The position numbers were made by a program, and so were the translations under genes. The notes below the pieces were generated by a model. It ran no database searches and was not told the DNA's origin. It saw only the letters and a list, made by a program, of their open reading frames with translations. This document shows positions 18,001 through 25,619 of a stretch of DNA of 64,000 nt, piece by piece. The stretch lies in the NCBI RefSeq assembly GCF_958405895.1, contig NZ_CATZAR010000004.1, one strand, 5' to 3'. The stretch is from Ralstonia thomasii. Its GTDB lineage: Bacteria > Pseudomonadota > Gammaproteobacteria > Burkholderiales > Burkholderiaceae. Position 1 is the stretch's first letter; each line of letters starts with the position of its first letter.

Positions 18001-18395
18001 GCGGAAATGCCGTTGACACAGTCATTTGTGAACACCATGGTGCTGGCGCTCCCAAAGAAGTAGGCATACGTGTTGTACAGGCTGGGCCCCGGTGCATCGA
18101 ACGTCGCTAGGCCCCAGTTGAATTGGGTGCGATAGTTCGAGATGGTCGACGTAATCACCGAGCGCGCAATGTTGCCACGTGTGGTCGGATCGTTGCCCGC
18201 GATCAACTTGCCCGTCATCGTCCCGTCCATGGACTGCGAGTTGTCATAGACCACCAAAATATTGGGGGTGGCTGTGTTGCTCGACAGAAACAGCGGATAT
18301 TGCGCGATGGTGAGCAGCGCCGCGTTAGTTGTCAGCGGCAGCAGCGAGCTGATCAACAGCGCGAGCGCCTTGACTAAGAAAGATTGTGTCTTCAT
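15027..18395 (-). CDS. pilY1: type IV pilus tip adhesin and biogenesis factor PilY1
   Basis: A 1122-residue exported protein. A signal peptide (about 1-25) precedes a von Willebrand A-like domain with a MIDAS motif D-N-S-Q-S starting at residue 51. The C-terminal PilC/PilY1 beta-propeller covers about 580-1040. A calcium loop D-T-N-G-D-G-I-A-D-V-V-Y-A-G-D begins near residue 823 and matches the PilY1 EF-hand-like site. A second acidic loop D-T-N-G-D-G-V-I-N-N-S-D starts near 1037. With the minor pilins it is thought to cap the pilus, act in adhesion and set retraction. It starts 4 bp after the pilX stop. Confidence 0.95.
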   Translation of the reverse strand: MKTQSFLVKALALLISSLLPLTTNAALLTIAQYPLFLSSNTATPNILVVYDNSQSMDGTMTGKLIAGNDPTTRGNIARSVITSTISNYRTQFNWGLATFDAPGPSLYNTYAYFFGSASTMVFTNDCVNGISASNGGLRCVPNPQSGASYSYLTYELSGDDPAINDVLYYNGTWPYPWAIGLSGGTTSNPNTNYNGCQNHANVSTWNSGDFSGCQQVGFTPTDAGFLPGNPPYSRMIWLSRAWGYYANISGSGKMLEAVQADSPSHYQNLIDYLAPETNSNSAASGHSKLEIKNGAVATPLSGSLQTARSYFAGSQTGYSTPVTQSCQKNFVLLATDGNPTGKTDGSMWALSDQQSTYNSSTGQWTFSNAANDVFSQITALRSTSVKGYTSPFDIQTYVVGMGSTVSNPASVAALNQMAKLGGTGNAYLSTDPATLQQQFQSIAADITTKVAAASAVSLNAGSWGTGTALYQAKFSSADWSGQLLAYAINSDGSIGSQLWDAGQQINSQNWDTGRQILTYKPSAALGARGIPFRWPVSPGSPKATEMDAAQSTKLNYNASQTTNDGYGSQRVTYLRGNNANEANTCGSCTPSFRNRPTSKLGDIIHSSPNYVGAPAFNYPDNMESAPYSAFVSTWRNRTPMIYVGANDGMLHGINASTGKESMAYVPAAIYSNLSMLTAPTYTHQYFADGSVTVGDTFYKSGWHTLLSGALAGGGQGIFALDVTDPSKFTESTASQVARWEFTDANDADMGYSFGQPLIVKTNNGRWSVIVANGYNSTQSDGAASTTGHAVLFVLDAETGAVTAKIDTNAGTTAAPNGLSGPVAVDTNGDGIADVVYAGDLAGNMWKFDLSSSTVSNWGVAFGTSGSPQPLFSTGGQPITVRPDVTRNLQGNYLLVFGTGQYFTTTDTASTAGQTFYGIIDKGATISGLSNLQQQSVLGTTTGPDGNTYRITTHAVGAPTLDALRSGDNAISLGSYNSSKLGWYINLPTTGERAVTDATIRSGRVIFNTVIPSTAQCSAGGTGWVMELDVFTGNRLDSPTFDTNGDGVINNSDLLQYGGSPANTSGRQVGSIPAAPGFLQPIQAPGASPFENKYVNTSAGAIQVIGETAGKGSRGRVAWRQLN

Positions 18396-18399
18396 GGCC

Positions 18400-18969
18400 T
18401 CAGCGCTTCACGTAAATGGATTCTAGAACGACGTGGGTTTCGGGGCGTGCGCCGGTCGAGTAGACCGTGATCCGGTAAGCCGTCCCTCCTGCTGGAGGCT
18501 TCACACCAATCCCAATACTCTCGCCGGCCGGCACGGATAGTCCAGAGAGTTTTTCAATGACGTATAGCGGCTGGGATGCAACATTGGGCAATGCAACTGC
18601 CCCCGTATAAGCGCCATATGTGCGTGTATTCGCACCGTTAGTCCAATCGATCAAAGAGGATACCGACGCCGATTTTGGCGTTGACCACGACGAGGGTGGC
18701 GTGCACAACCCGTTCGTGCACGCCTGCACAAAAGCCGTTGTGGTCGTGATGTTTTGAGCAACATCCAATTCGGCATCACGAAGGGCCGCTTCTGCAGCCT
18801 GAAAGGCAAGCTTGCTGTCTTTGCTGTTGCCCAACATCATTTCCTGCATTACCGAGCCATTGACGAGCGCCAACCCTAGAAGCGTCAGGAGCACCAGAAA
18901 CACCAACGCAACAGGCAAAGCAACACCGCCTTGAGCAACGCGCAGCCTATTCAAATTCAGCAGTAGCAT
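18400..18969 (-). CDS. pilX: type IV pilus minor pilin PilX
   Basis: A 189-residue minor pilin. A basic leader ends in Q-G-G and the hydrophobic helix reads V-A-L-P-V-A-L-V-F-L-V-L. As in GspK/PilX proteins, the usual Glu at +5 is missing. After the helix comes M-Q-E-M-M-L-G-N-S-K-D-S-K-L-A-F-Q-A-A-E-A-A-L, the PilX N-terminal signature. The ATG overlaps the pilW stop (TGATG); a GTG one codon earlier is also possible. Confidence 0.9.
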   Translation of the reverse strand: MLLLNLNRLRVAQGGVALPVALVFLVLLTLLGLALVNGSVMQEMMLGNSKDSKLAFQAAEAALRDAELDVAQNITTTTAFVQACTNGLCTPPSSWSTPKSASVSSLIDWTNGANTRTYGAYTGAVALPNVASQPLYVIEKLSGLSVPAGESIGIGVKPPAGGTAYRITVYSTGARPETHVVLESIYVKR

Positions 18970-20000
18970 CACATCACCCGGTTGCGCAGCGTAATTACGC
19001 TCGTAAACACCGAGCGTATTCTTCTGTCGGCTGCCGTCGCCGAAGCGCCATTGAAGGTATAGGTTTGAGCAATGGGCGACACGCTGTTCTGAACCGATGC
19101 CATCAAGAGCTGAATCCGCACACTGACTACGTTGTTCCAGGTACCAACGTTATCTGCAGTGACATAGCGGTTCGCGGCTTGGTCGTTATCCGTGTCTTCC
19201 CCATAGAGAAGAACCAGGTTATCAACACCCTCAACCAGTTCCTGGGGCTGACCCGCACCCGTGTAGTCAGGCACGCTGTAAGACCACAAGGAGTTCACCG
19301 CTTTGTTCCTGGCACTCTGGGCAACGAAATAGGTTTTGGTCACAACACGGTACGCCGATGCATCCGTGTTGAAGACATGCGTGAGATCCGCACTGGCATT
19401 GCCAGGCGTTGGCACAGCAACGGCTGCATGCGACAGCGAACCAGTCGTTGGACTGCTCGTGACCTGCGTCGCCTGAAAGACCGCTTGAGCTTCACAGTCG
19501 GAGACGAGGATGTAGTCACCCTGAGCAAACGGCGCGCTTGCCTCCACCGTCACCGCACCAGTTGTTCCCGTCATCTGCGCAGTTAATGCAGCGCCATTGT
19601 CGTAGGTGCGCTTGATGGCAATGACATCTGTCCCCGCAATCGGAGGTTGCGGAAGGCTGCTGATGCTCGTATCGAGCGCCGGCGTCCACGTTGATCCACT
19701 GCCGTGGTAACCAAAAAGCGTCTGATCAAATCGATTGTTAAAGGAGCCCGGCGAGTTCAGGGTATTGACCGGCGAGTTGGCCATGCCGTTACAACCGCGA
19801 AAACCGGTCATGCGGATGTCCTGCTCGATCGCCTCAACCGCAAAGCGGGCGCTTTCCTCCAAGCGCCCCACCGTATCGACCACGCGCGATGTTTGACGAC
19901 CCGAGAGATAGATCGAAACGGCAATGCCCACGAGCAGCAAACCCAGGGTCAATCCGACCATGAGTTCAACTAGTGAGAGGCCGGTTTGTCGGCGATTCAT
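18969..20000 (-). CDS. pilW: type IV pilus minor pilin PilW
   Basis: A 343-residue minor pilin with leader M-N-R-R-Q-T-G and mature L-S-L-V-E-L-M-V-G-L-T-L-G, retaining Glu+5. PilW landmarks follow: S-G-R-Q-T-S-R-V-V-D, E-Q-D-I-R-M-T-G-F-R-G-C, and near the end Y-G-E-D-T-D-N-D. Start codons at 20003 and 20000 are adjacent and both overlap the pilV stop. Expected to act in the priming tip complex with FimT, PilV, PilX and PilE. Confidence 0.9.
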   Translation of the reverse strand: MNRRQTGLSLVELMVGLTLGLLLVGIAVSIYLSGRQTSRVVDTVGRLEESARFAVEAIEQDIRMTGFRGCNGMANSPVNTLNSPGSFNNRFDQTLFGYHGSGSTWTPALDTSISSLPQPPIAGTDVIAIKRTYDNGAALTAQMTGTTGAVTVEASAPFAQGDYILVSDCEAQAVFQATQVTSSPTTGSLSHAAVAVPTPGNASADLTHVFNTDASAYRVVTKTYFVAQSARNKAVNSLWSYSVPDYTGAGQPQELVEGVDNLVLLYGEDTDNDQAANRYVTADNVGTWNNVVSVRIQLLMASVQNSVSPIAQTYTFNGASATAADRRIRSVFTSVITLRNRVM

Positions 20001-20503
20001 CATGGCTTGAAGCTCTGCGAGAGCATCTGTTGCTGGCCGTTCTCGGTCCACCAGACCATAACGGCGTACACGTTTCCGCCACCGTCACAGCCAGGCGCGG
20101 TGGGCGTCGCAGTCGGCGATATTTTGCTGGTCAAGCAAACCACACCAGCACCTTGCGGAAGCTGCGTACTAAGCTCGTTCGACCACTCGTAGTAGTCGTT
20201 CTGAGCAATTTGCGCTGCCGAGCAGCCCGCTGAATTCGACACACAATTGGGATTGCTAGCGGCACCCGACAGGCTGCTGTAGGCGCCCGCAGAATAGCCC
20301 GTAAGGTTAGCGCGTATTCTGTCGCTTATCTCATACGCCAAGTAAACGGCTTTGCTTCGTTGCGTGGAAATGTTCGAACTGGACATCCCGATCAATTGCA
20401 AGCGTGAGAACCCGATTAAGCCGACAGAAATGACCAGAAGCGCAATCAGCGCTTCCAACAGCGCGTAGCCTCGTGCAGTGGAATTCAGGGGGCGAGCATT
20501 CAT
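20000..20503 (-). CDS. pilV: type IV pilus minor pilin PilV
   Basis: A 167-residue minor pilin. The leader ends in T-A-R-G and the helix starts Y-A-L-L-E-A-L-I-A-L-L-V-I-S-V-G, with Glu+5. The stretch I-S-D-R-I-R-A-N-L is a frequent PilV landmark. The start MNARPLNSTARG overlaps the fimT stop by 4 bp. Confidence 0.9.
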   Translation of the reverse strand: MNARPLNSTARGYALLEALIALLVISVGLIGFSRLQLIGMSSSNISTQRSKAVYLAYEISDRIRANLTGYSAGAYSSLSGAASNPNCVSNSAGCSAAQIAQNDYYEWSNELSTQLPQGAGVVCLTSKISPTATPTAPGCDGGGNVYAVMVWWTENGQQQMLSQSFKP

Positions 20504-21144
20504 GGGCACGTTGCGCTGGCAGCATCGACCAGTCCGTTCGGCTGAATCGTGATTTGATATCCCGACGTACCGCTGGCGGTGGAACACACCTTCAATTGGC
20601 GCAGCACGGCCGGCGACAGAAAACCATGGGCATCGAACTTGAGAGCGCCGTTGTTCGGCACGCTCAGCGTGAACCCAGGTGGCAAGGCATCGTGTGCACG
20701 CAACACCTCCCCACTATCAACCACCCCGTTGGCATTTAAATCGACCCAGACAGACCAACCCGCGCCCCATTCGTTACCTACCACTCCAGACGCGCCTGAC
20801 AAAACCACGCTCACTGGAATGCCGCGTTTAGCGGCCTCGCTTCGCGCCAAAGCGAGCGAGGACATGACCTCAGTTTGCACAGCAAAAACACGATTGCTAC
20901 GCAGCATCGGTGCGAAAGAAGGGATCGCGACCACCAAGAGAATGGCGAGAATCGCCAAGACCACCATTAGCTCGGTCAGCGTGAAGCCGCGAGTTGCCAA
21001 TAATGTCGTGACAATAGGCGAGCCGCCCGATTGGCCTTGTAGTGCGCGCGAATAGCGCAGTCGCGCCGATACCAAGCTCGGGTGAGCCTGAACGACTTTG
21101 CGAAACCAAAGGGCGAAAAGAGAACCGCGAACCAATGCGCGCAT
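20500..21144 (-). CDS. fimT: GspH/FimT family minor pilin
   Basis: Prepilin of the GspH/FimT family, first gene of the pilV-pilW-pilX-pilY1-pilE unit. The processing site is T-R-G, then F-T-L-T-E-L-M-V-V-L-A-I-L-A-I-L with Glu+5. Landmarks are L-A-L-A-R-S-E-A-A-K-R and W-S-V-W-V-D-L-N-A-N-G. The start is uncertain. The ATG used here gives an unusually long leader of about 50 residues; a TTG at 21000 would give the normal short leader (M-A-T-R-G) but without an obvious ribosome site; an ATG at 21189 gives a still longer form. Confidence 0.85.
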   Translation of the reverse strand: MRALVRGSLFALWFRKVVQAHPSLVSARLRYSRALQGQSGGSPIVTTLLATRGFTLTELMVVLAILAILLVVAIPSFAPMLRSNRVFAVQTEVMSSLALARSEAAKRGIPVSVVLSGASGVVGNEWGAGWSVWVDLNANGVVDSGEVLRAHDALPPGFTLSVPNNGALKFDAHGFLSPAVLRQLKVCSTASGTSGYQITIQPNGLVDAASATCP

Positions 21145-21586
21145 CTCAACTCTCAGCCGGAATGCCGTTGCCTGATCGCGCACCCACATCGCCCAATGGG
21201 CGAGATCCCGTTAAGCATGACTCGAACCCCCGACTATTGTTTTATGCGGCAGTCACGACGCAACCGAGTTCGCGCGCTGCCGATTTGGAACTGATTTGAG
21301 TTCTTCTAGGATGGCTCACGTCCGACCCCCGTGAACGTGATCATCTGCGCGACAAAAAAGCCCAGGCAGATGCATCCCCGGAATAGTGGGGAATTAGTCA
21401 AAAAGTGTCAACAACCCCCTCCTTCAACCGCGAGATTCGGGAAGGCTAGTGTTGGTGAAAAACCAACGATCCGTCGCTGCATGGGACGCCGTGCCCCCGA
21501 CTCCCGGAGAGGGTATTGACCAGATATGACAGTTATACGGCCAAATTCACACTAACTTGAGCGACTTTCCAAGTGTCCGTCGACTC
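21145..21586. other. divergent intergenic region between the two minor-pilin operons
   Basis: About 440 bp between the outward-reading fimT operon and the second pilin set, somewhat AT-richer than its flanks. It should carry both promoters. I see no convincing gene, no clear sigma-54 (GG-N10-GC) site and no well-spaced sigma-70 pair; TTGACC at 21516 lacks a well-spaced -10. Confidence 0.5.
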
Positions 21587-21787
21587 ATGCCTGTCTGCCA
21601 TCACGTCAAGCGCCAACACGGCGCCATCCTGCTCGAATCCCTTGTCGCACTCGCCGTATTGTCCCTGTGTGCAGCGGGCACCCTGACCGCACTGGAACGG
21701 ATGGAGACCGCCAGCCAAAGCCTGCGTCAGCTATCGACCGACGTTCGAACGCAAAACAACGGGGTCGAATCCGCAAACGTGCACTGA
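21587..21787 (+). CDS. very short PilV-like prepilin (second minor-pilin set)
   Basis: A 66-residue prepilin. The leader M-P-V-C-H-H-V-K-R-Q-H-G is followed by A-I-L-L-E-S-L-V-A-L-A-V-L, with Glu+5, as in PilV. After the helix only about 25 residues remain (T-A-S-Q-S-L-R-Q-L-S-T), so there is almost no globular domain; usual PilV proteins have 150 residues or more. It may be a minimal tip pilin or a decayed gene, although its frame is intact and it lies 1 bp before the next gene. An in-frame ATG at 21557 is an alternative start. Confidence 0.65.
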   Translation: MPVCHHVKRQHGAILLESLVALAVLSLCAAGTLTALERMETASQSLRQLSTDVRTQNNGVESANVH

Positions 21788-21788
21788 C

Positions 21789-22721
21789 ATGTGCCGCCTC
21801 TCTCATGCTCGGCGGGGCGCGACGCTTGTGGAGTTGCTGATCGGCACGCTGGTCGGGCTGATCGTGCTTGGCATCGCGTTGCAACTGGCACTCCTGGCCC
21901 GTGCAAGCTATCAGCGCGTTGCCGACAATGCCCTGATCGAAAGCCGCGGCACGCAAGCACTGGAACTGCTGACAATGGCACTGCAGCATGCAGGGTGGGC
22001 AACCGATACGCCAGCAGCATCGCCAGAGCGCCGATGGCCAGACGCGAAGGCGACGCTATCGATTCAAGGTGCGGACAGTTGCACCCCTTCCGAAGCGGAA
22101 GTCCTTGGCTGCAACGGCAGTGGCATCCGAAACAGCGATGCCGTGCTGGTCCGCTTTGCAGGCCGTAGCATGCATACCAACTCGCAGCGAGCTGACGACA
22201 GCATCATCGATTGCTCCGGCTACGGGGTCGCTGAGCCCGTTCAAAACGGCAGCGACGGCCAGCGCGCGGGATACATGCTGCTCTATCTCGCCCGAGCGAC
22301 GGATCAAGAACCGCAACTCATGTGCCGGTCGCGAAGGCATCAAGCCGGTCAGACTGTGGCGGGCCGATGGACATCCAATGGCATGGTCCGCGGCGTCGAA
22401 ACAATGCAGCTTCTGTATGAGGTTCGCACCGCTGGCGGCACCTCAAGCACGACACTGTCCGCGCGCTCGCTGACCACCGAGCAATGGCGCCGGGTTCAAG
22501 CCGTGCACATCGCGCTGGTCGTTCGCGGCGACTACAACACGCCCAGGTCAGCCACCAAGACCACGGCCACACTCGCGCTATTTCCCGACCTCCAGCGAGT
22601 TGAAGGCGCCAACGCACAGGACTTGGAGTTCACGCCAACCGAAACCCAACGCCGTCGTGCCGTTTTCACTGCAACGGTACGCTTGCGCAATCCGCTCGCC
22701 TGCGACGTGGACGTATGTTGA
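21789..22721 (+). CDS. PilW-like minor pilin (second set)
   Basis: A 310-residue prepilin: leader M-C-R-L-S-H-A-R-R-G, then A-T-L-V-E-L-L-I-G-T-L-V-G-L with Glu+5. The body has PilW-type features: Q-A-L-E-L-L-T-M-A-L-Q-H-A-G-W, a Cys-rich stretch D-S-C-T-P-S-E-A-E-V-L-G-C, and V-E-T-M-Q-L-L-Y-E-V-R near 205. It ends in F-T-A-T-V-R-L-R-N-P, matching the F-x-x-x-x-x-L-R-N-R end of PilW. It overlaps the next gene by 7 bp. Confidence 0.78.
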   Translation: MCRLSHARRGATLVELLIGTLVGLIVLGIALQLALLARASYQRVADNALIESRGTQALELLTMALQHAGWATDTPAASPERRWPDAKATLSIQGADSCTPSEAEVLGCNGSGIRNSDAVLVRFAGRSMHTNSQRADDSIIDCSGYGVAEPVQNGSDGQRAGYMLLYLARATDQEPQLMCRSRRHQAGQTVAGRWTSNGMVRGVETMQLLYEVRTAGGTSSTTLSARSLTTEQWRRVQAVHIALVVRGDYNTPRSATKTTATLALFPDLQRVEGANAQDLEFTPTETQRRRAVFTATVRLRNPLACDVDVC

Positions 22722-23506
22722 GCGATAGCGCCAAAGCGGGTGGTTTCTCGATGATGGTGGTGATGCCTGCGATGGCGTTGCTCGGCCTGCTGACCATGGC
22801 GACCTTCCATCTGGTGTTGGATCAACGGCACCGCACGTCTCTCACGGCCGATCGTGCCTTGGCCAAATACGGCGCGGAAATGGCGCTGAATGCGGCGGAG
22901 TGCGAACTGTCCGTCGCCACCGAAACGCCCACGAACCTCCAATGTATGGCGGCCTTGCCACGGGAACGTATCGCCGCACTGGATCCGGTTTTGAGACGCG
23001 GCTTCCTGCTGGGAACGTGCGGCAACGACGGCTCGCTTGGGTTATGTCAGCCGCAACCCGACCAATCGCTCTGGACGTTGGCGCGACTGCTTGATGCGAC
23101 CACCCACGCCGTAGAGATCGACGCACGCCTCCCAGGCACTCAGCGCATTGCCGGCCGCACTGCGCGGTACGTCATTGAGCCGATTCCCGATCGATGGCCC
23201 GGCCAAACTCAGCATAGCGATGACACGCCACCGCCATGGTTGTATCGCATCACGGCAGCAGGATTTGGCGCCGACCCCGCGGTCAGTGTCGTGCTGCAAA
23301 CAGTCTTCCGCCCCCGAGTGCCGCGCCATACATCCACGCCTCAGACCACCACCGAAGCTGCACTGCCCACCATTCGACCCAGTGGCACGGTGACACAACG
23401 CGTCTACACCACAAGCGACCGGCACGACGCAACCGCCCCCCATTCGCAAACCTTCATGCTCGGCCCCCTGAACTGGCGTGAGCTGATCGAGGAGGGCTTA
23501 CGATGA
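22715..23506 (+). CDS. PilX-like minor pilin (second set)
   Basis: A 263-residue protein with a short polar N terminus (M-L-S-D-S-A-K-A-G-G) and a single hydrophobic helix F-S-M-M-V-V-M-P-A-M-A-L-L. There is no Glu at +5, as in PilX/GspK. The stretch K-Y-G-A-E-M-A-L-N-A-A-E-C-E-L corresponds to the A-A-E-A-A-L-R-x-A-E signature of PilX. The C-terminal half is Thr/Pro/Arg-rich and not recognised. Its place after the PilW-like gene fits the PilX role. It overlaps the next gene by 4 bp. Confidence 0.65.
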   Translation: MLSDSAKAGGFSMMVVMPAMALLGLLTMATFHLVLDQRHRTSLTADRALAKYGAEMALNAAECELSVATETPTNLQCMAALPRERIAALDPVLRRGFLLGTCGNDGSLGLCQPQPDQSLWTLARLLDATTHAVEIDARLPGTQRIAGRTARYVIEPIPDRWPGQTQHSDDTPPPWLYRITAAGFGADPAVSVVLQTVFRPRVPRHTSTPQTTTEAALPTIRPSGTVTQRVYTTSDRHDATAPHSQTFMLGPLNWRELIEEGLR

Positions 23507-23907
23507 AGTATCGCCATGCCGCATTCACGCTTGTCGAGCTTACGATCGCATTGGCCATCGCTGCGTTATTGACCGGCGCCGCCATACAAACCTGGTCGAG
23601 ACACCATGAGCGCGCGCGGCGGACTGCGGCGCATGCGGCGCTGGTCTCAACCATGGTGGAATTGGAACGCCAGTATGCGCACACAGGCAATAGCTCCTCA
23701 CCGGCCAACATTCCGGAATACATCTCCGGCTATCACTTGCTTGCTGGCCCGTGCGATGGGCGTGCTGCCGCACATTGCATTGAAGTCGTCGCCCAGCCGG
23801 TGCACGCGGGCACCGACTGCGGCGCGCTTATCCTGCGCAACACCGGCGAACGGTTCACGCAGATCGGCAATGCGCGCCAACCGGCATCGCCCGCATGCTG
23901 GCCATGA
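23503..23907 (+). CDS. PilE-like minor pilin (second set)
   Basis: A 134-residue prepilin with a leader M-K-Y-R-H-A-A, then F-T-L-V-E-L-T-I-A-L-A-I-A-A. The usual Gly before the cleavage site is replaced by Ala, which prepilin peptidase may tolerate. The globular part has two Cys pairs (G-P-C-D-G-R-A-A-A-H-C and T-D-C-G, S-P-A-C-W-P), fitting a D-loop disulfide as in PilE. It overlaps both neighbours by 4 bp. Confidence 0.75.
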   Translation: MKYRHAAFTLVELTIALAIAALLTGAAIQTWSRHHERARRTAAHAALVSTMVELERQYAHTGNSSSPANIPEYISGYHLLAGPCDGRAAAHCIEVVAQPVHAGTDCGALILRNTGERFTQIGNARQPASPACWP

Positions 23908-24476
23908 ACGCGTCTCGTCTGCGGGCCGGGTTCACGCTGGCTGAGCTCGTCGTCGTCCTGAGCGTGATATCGATCCTTGCGATGTTCGCCGCGCCCGCCG
24001 CGTTGAATTGGTGGCAACGCGAGACTGTCGTCGTTCTGGCCGACCGCTTTGTCAGCGCGATCTCGCTGGCGCAGACCATGTCGCGCAATCAGCGTGCGTG
24101 GGTTCACCTCGGCCCGTGCAACGCTGAGCAGGGTTGGTCGTCGGGATGGGCGTTGTATATGATGCCCTCGCCGCAAACCCAGGCGACGCCGCTTGAACCC
24201 GGCACCGAAGATATCTTGATGCGCGTGTCGCCGCCTGTGGTGCCGCCCGTCGAATTTGCGTTCACGGCGTCACAGCGGGATGTCGACACCCTCTCTTTTG
24301 CACCTGTGGGATACTCGCGACAGCGTAACGGCAGCCAGCTCTACGGCACGCTGACAATCCGATCTGGAGCACATGAGCGGCGGGTCCGCATCAGCTCCGC
24401 AGGCCGCGCCCGCATCTGCGATCCGGCCAAGGACACCAAAACGTGCGGCGCCAGCGCCTCGGCTAACGACGATTAA
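23904..24476 (+). CDS. GspH/FimT-like minor pilin (second set)
   Basis: A 190-residue prepilin: leader M-N-A-S-R-L-R-A-G, mature F-T-L-A-E-L-V-V-V-L-S-V-I with Glu+5. The stretch L-A-Q-T-M-S-R-N-Q-R-A-W-V-H-L resembles the L-A-R-S-E-A-x-x-R motif of FimT/GspH, and S-R-G-L/F-like C-terminal Cys (C-D-P-A-K) are present. The ATG overlaps the preceding stop by 4 bp. Unlike the first set, the FimT-like gene is last rather than first. ribD follows after 24 bp. Confidence 0.75.
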   Translation: MNASRLRAGFTLAELVVVLSVISILAMFAAPAALNWWQRETVVVLADRFVSAISLAQTMSRNQRAWVHLGPCNAEQGWSSGWALYMMPSPQTQATPLEPGTEDILMRVSPPVVPPVEFAFTASQRDVDTLSFAPVGYSRQRNGSQLYGTLTIRSGAHERRVRISSAGRARICDPAKDTKTCGASASANDD

Positions 24477-24500
24477 CCCAAACTCCCGCATTTTTTGCTC

Positions 24501-25613
24501 ATGTTCTCCGACTTCGACCACGCCATGATGCAGCGCGCCCTGGCGCTGGCCGAGAAGGGCTTGTTCACCACCACGCCCAACCCGCGCGTCGGATGCGTGA
24601 TCGTGCGAGACGACACCGTCATCGGCGAGGGCTACACGCAACCCGCCGGACAGGACCACGCTGAAATCCAAGCCATCAAGGATGCTCAGTCGCGCGGCCA
24701 GGACGTGCGCGGCGCCACCGCCTATGTGACGCTGGAGCCCTGCAGCCACTTTGGCCGCACCCCGCCCTGCGCGGATCGTCTCGTCGAAGCGGGGATCACC
24801 CGCGTGGTGGCGGCCATGGAAGATCCAAACCCCGCTGTCTCCGGACGCGGCTTGCAGAAGCTGCGCGATGCCGGGGTCGACGTGCGCTGCGGGCTGCTGG
24901 AGCGGGAGGCGCGTGAGCTGAACATCGGTTTCGTTTCGCGCATGACGCGCGGCACGCCCTGGGTGCGTGTGAAGGTCGGCGCTTCGCTGGACGGCCGCAC
25001 CGCGCTGGACAACGGCATCAGCCAGTGGATTACCGAAACCGAGGCGCGCAACGACGGCCACCGCTGGCGCGCGCGCGCCTGTGCCATCCTCACCGGTATC
25101 GGCACGGTGCGCGAAGACAATCCGCGACTGACCGTGCGCGCCATCAACACGCCGCGCCAGCCTCGCCGCGTGCTGATCGACTCGGCGCTGGACGTGCCAC
25201 TCGACGCCCACATCCTCACCGCAGATGGGCACCACGAGCCGACGCTCATTTTTGCCGCTCAACCCGAAGCTGGCCGCATGCGTGCGTTGAGCGAGCGCGG
25301 CGCGGAGGTCATCCTGCTGCCGAACGCCGCAGGAAAAGTCGATCTGGCCGCAGTCCTGCGCGAACTGGGTCGCCGCGAAATCAACGAGCTGCACGTCGAA
25401 GCCGGCTTCAAACTCAACGGCTCGCTGCTGCGCGAAGGGCTGGTTGACGAGATCCTCGTCTATCTGGCACCCAAGGTGCTCGGCTCGGGCCAGGGCATGT
25501 TCAATATGGGGCCGCTGCAGACGCTGGAAGGCGCGGCCGAATTCTTCTTTCACGATATCTCGCGCATCGGGGGCGATCTCCGCATCCTGGCGCGCCGCAA
25601 CCCGACGGATTGA
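24501..25613 (+). CDS. ribD: bifunctional diaminohydroxyphosphoribosylaminopyrimidine deaminase / 5-amino-6-(5-phosphoribosylamino)uracil reductase
   Basis: Riboflavin-synthesis enzyme of 370 residues. The N-terminal zinc deaminase has H-A-E at 53-55 and P-C-S-H-x6-C with Cys81 and Cys90. The C-terminal NADPH reductase starts near 150 (V-R-V-K-V-G-A-S-L-D-G-R-T-A). The end has the family pattern L-V-D-E-I-L-V-Y-L-A-P-K-V-L-G. I used the ATG of MFSDFDHAMM, two codons after a TTG. It opens the ribD-ribE-ribBX-ribH-nusB series. Confidence 0.96.
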   Translation: MFSDFDHAMMQRALALAEKGLFTTTPNPRVGCVIVRDDTVIGEGYTQPAGQDHAEIQAIKDAQSRGQDVRGATAYVTLEPCSHFGRTPPCADRLVEAGITRVVAAMEDPNPAVSGRGLQKLRDAGVDVRCGLLEREARELNIGFVSRMTRGTPWVRVKVGASLDGRTALDNGISQWITETEARNDGHRWRARACAILTGIGTVREDNPRLTVRAINTPRQPRRVLIDSALDVPLDAHILTADGHHEPTLIFAAQPEAGRMRALSERGAEVILLPNAAGKVDLAAVLRELGRREINELHVEAGFKLNGSLLREGLVDEILVYLAPKVLGSGQGMFNMGPLQTLEGAAEFFFHDISRIGGDLRILARRNPTD

Positions 25614-25619
25614 TTGCTT

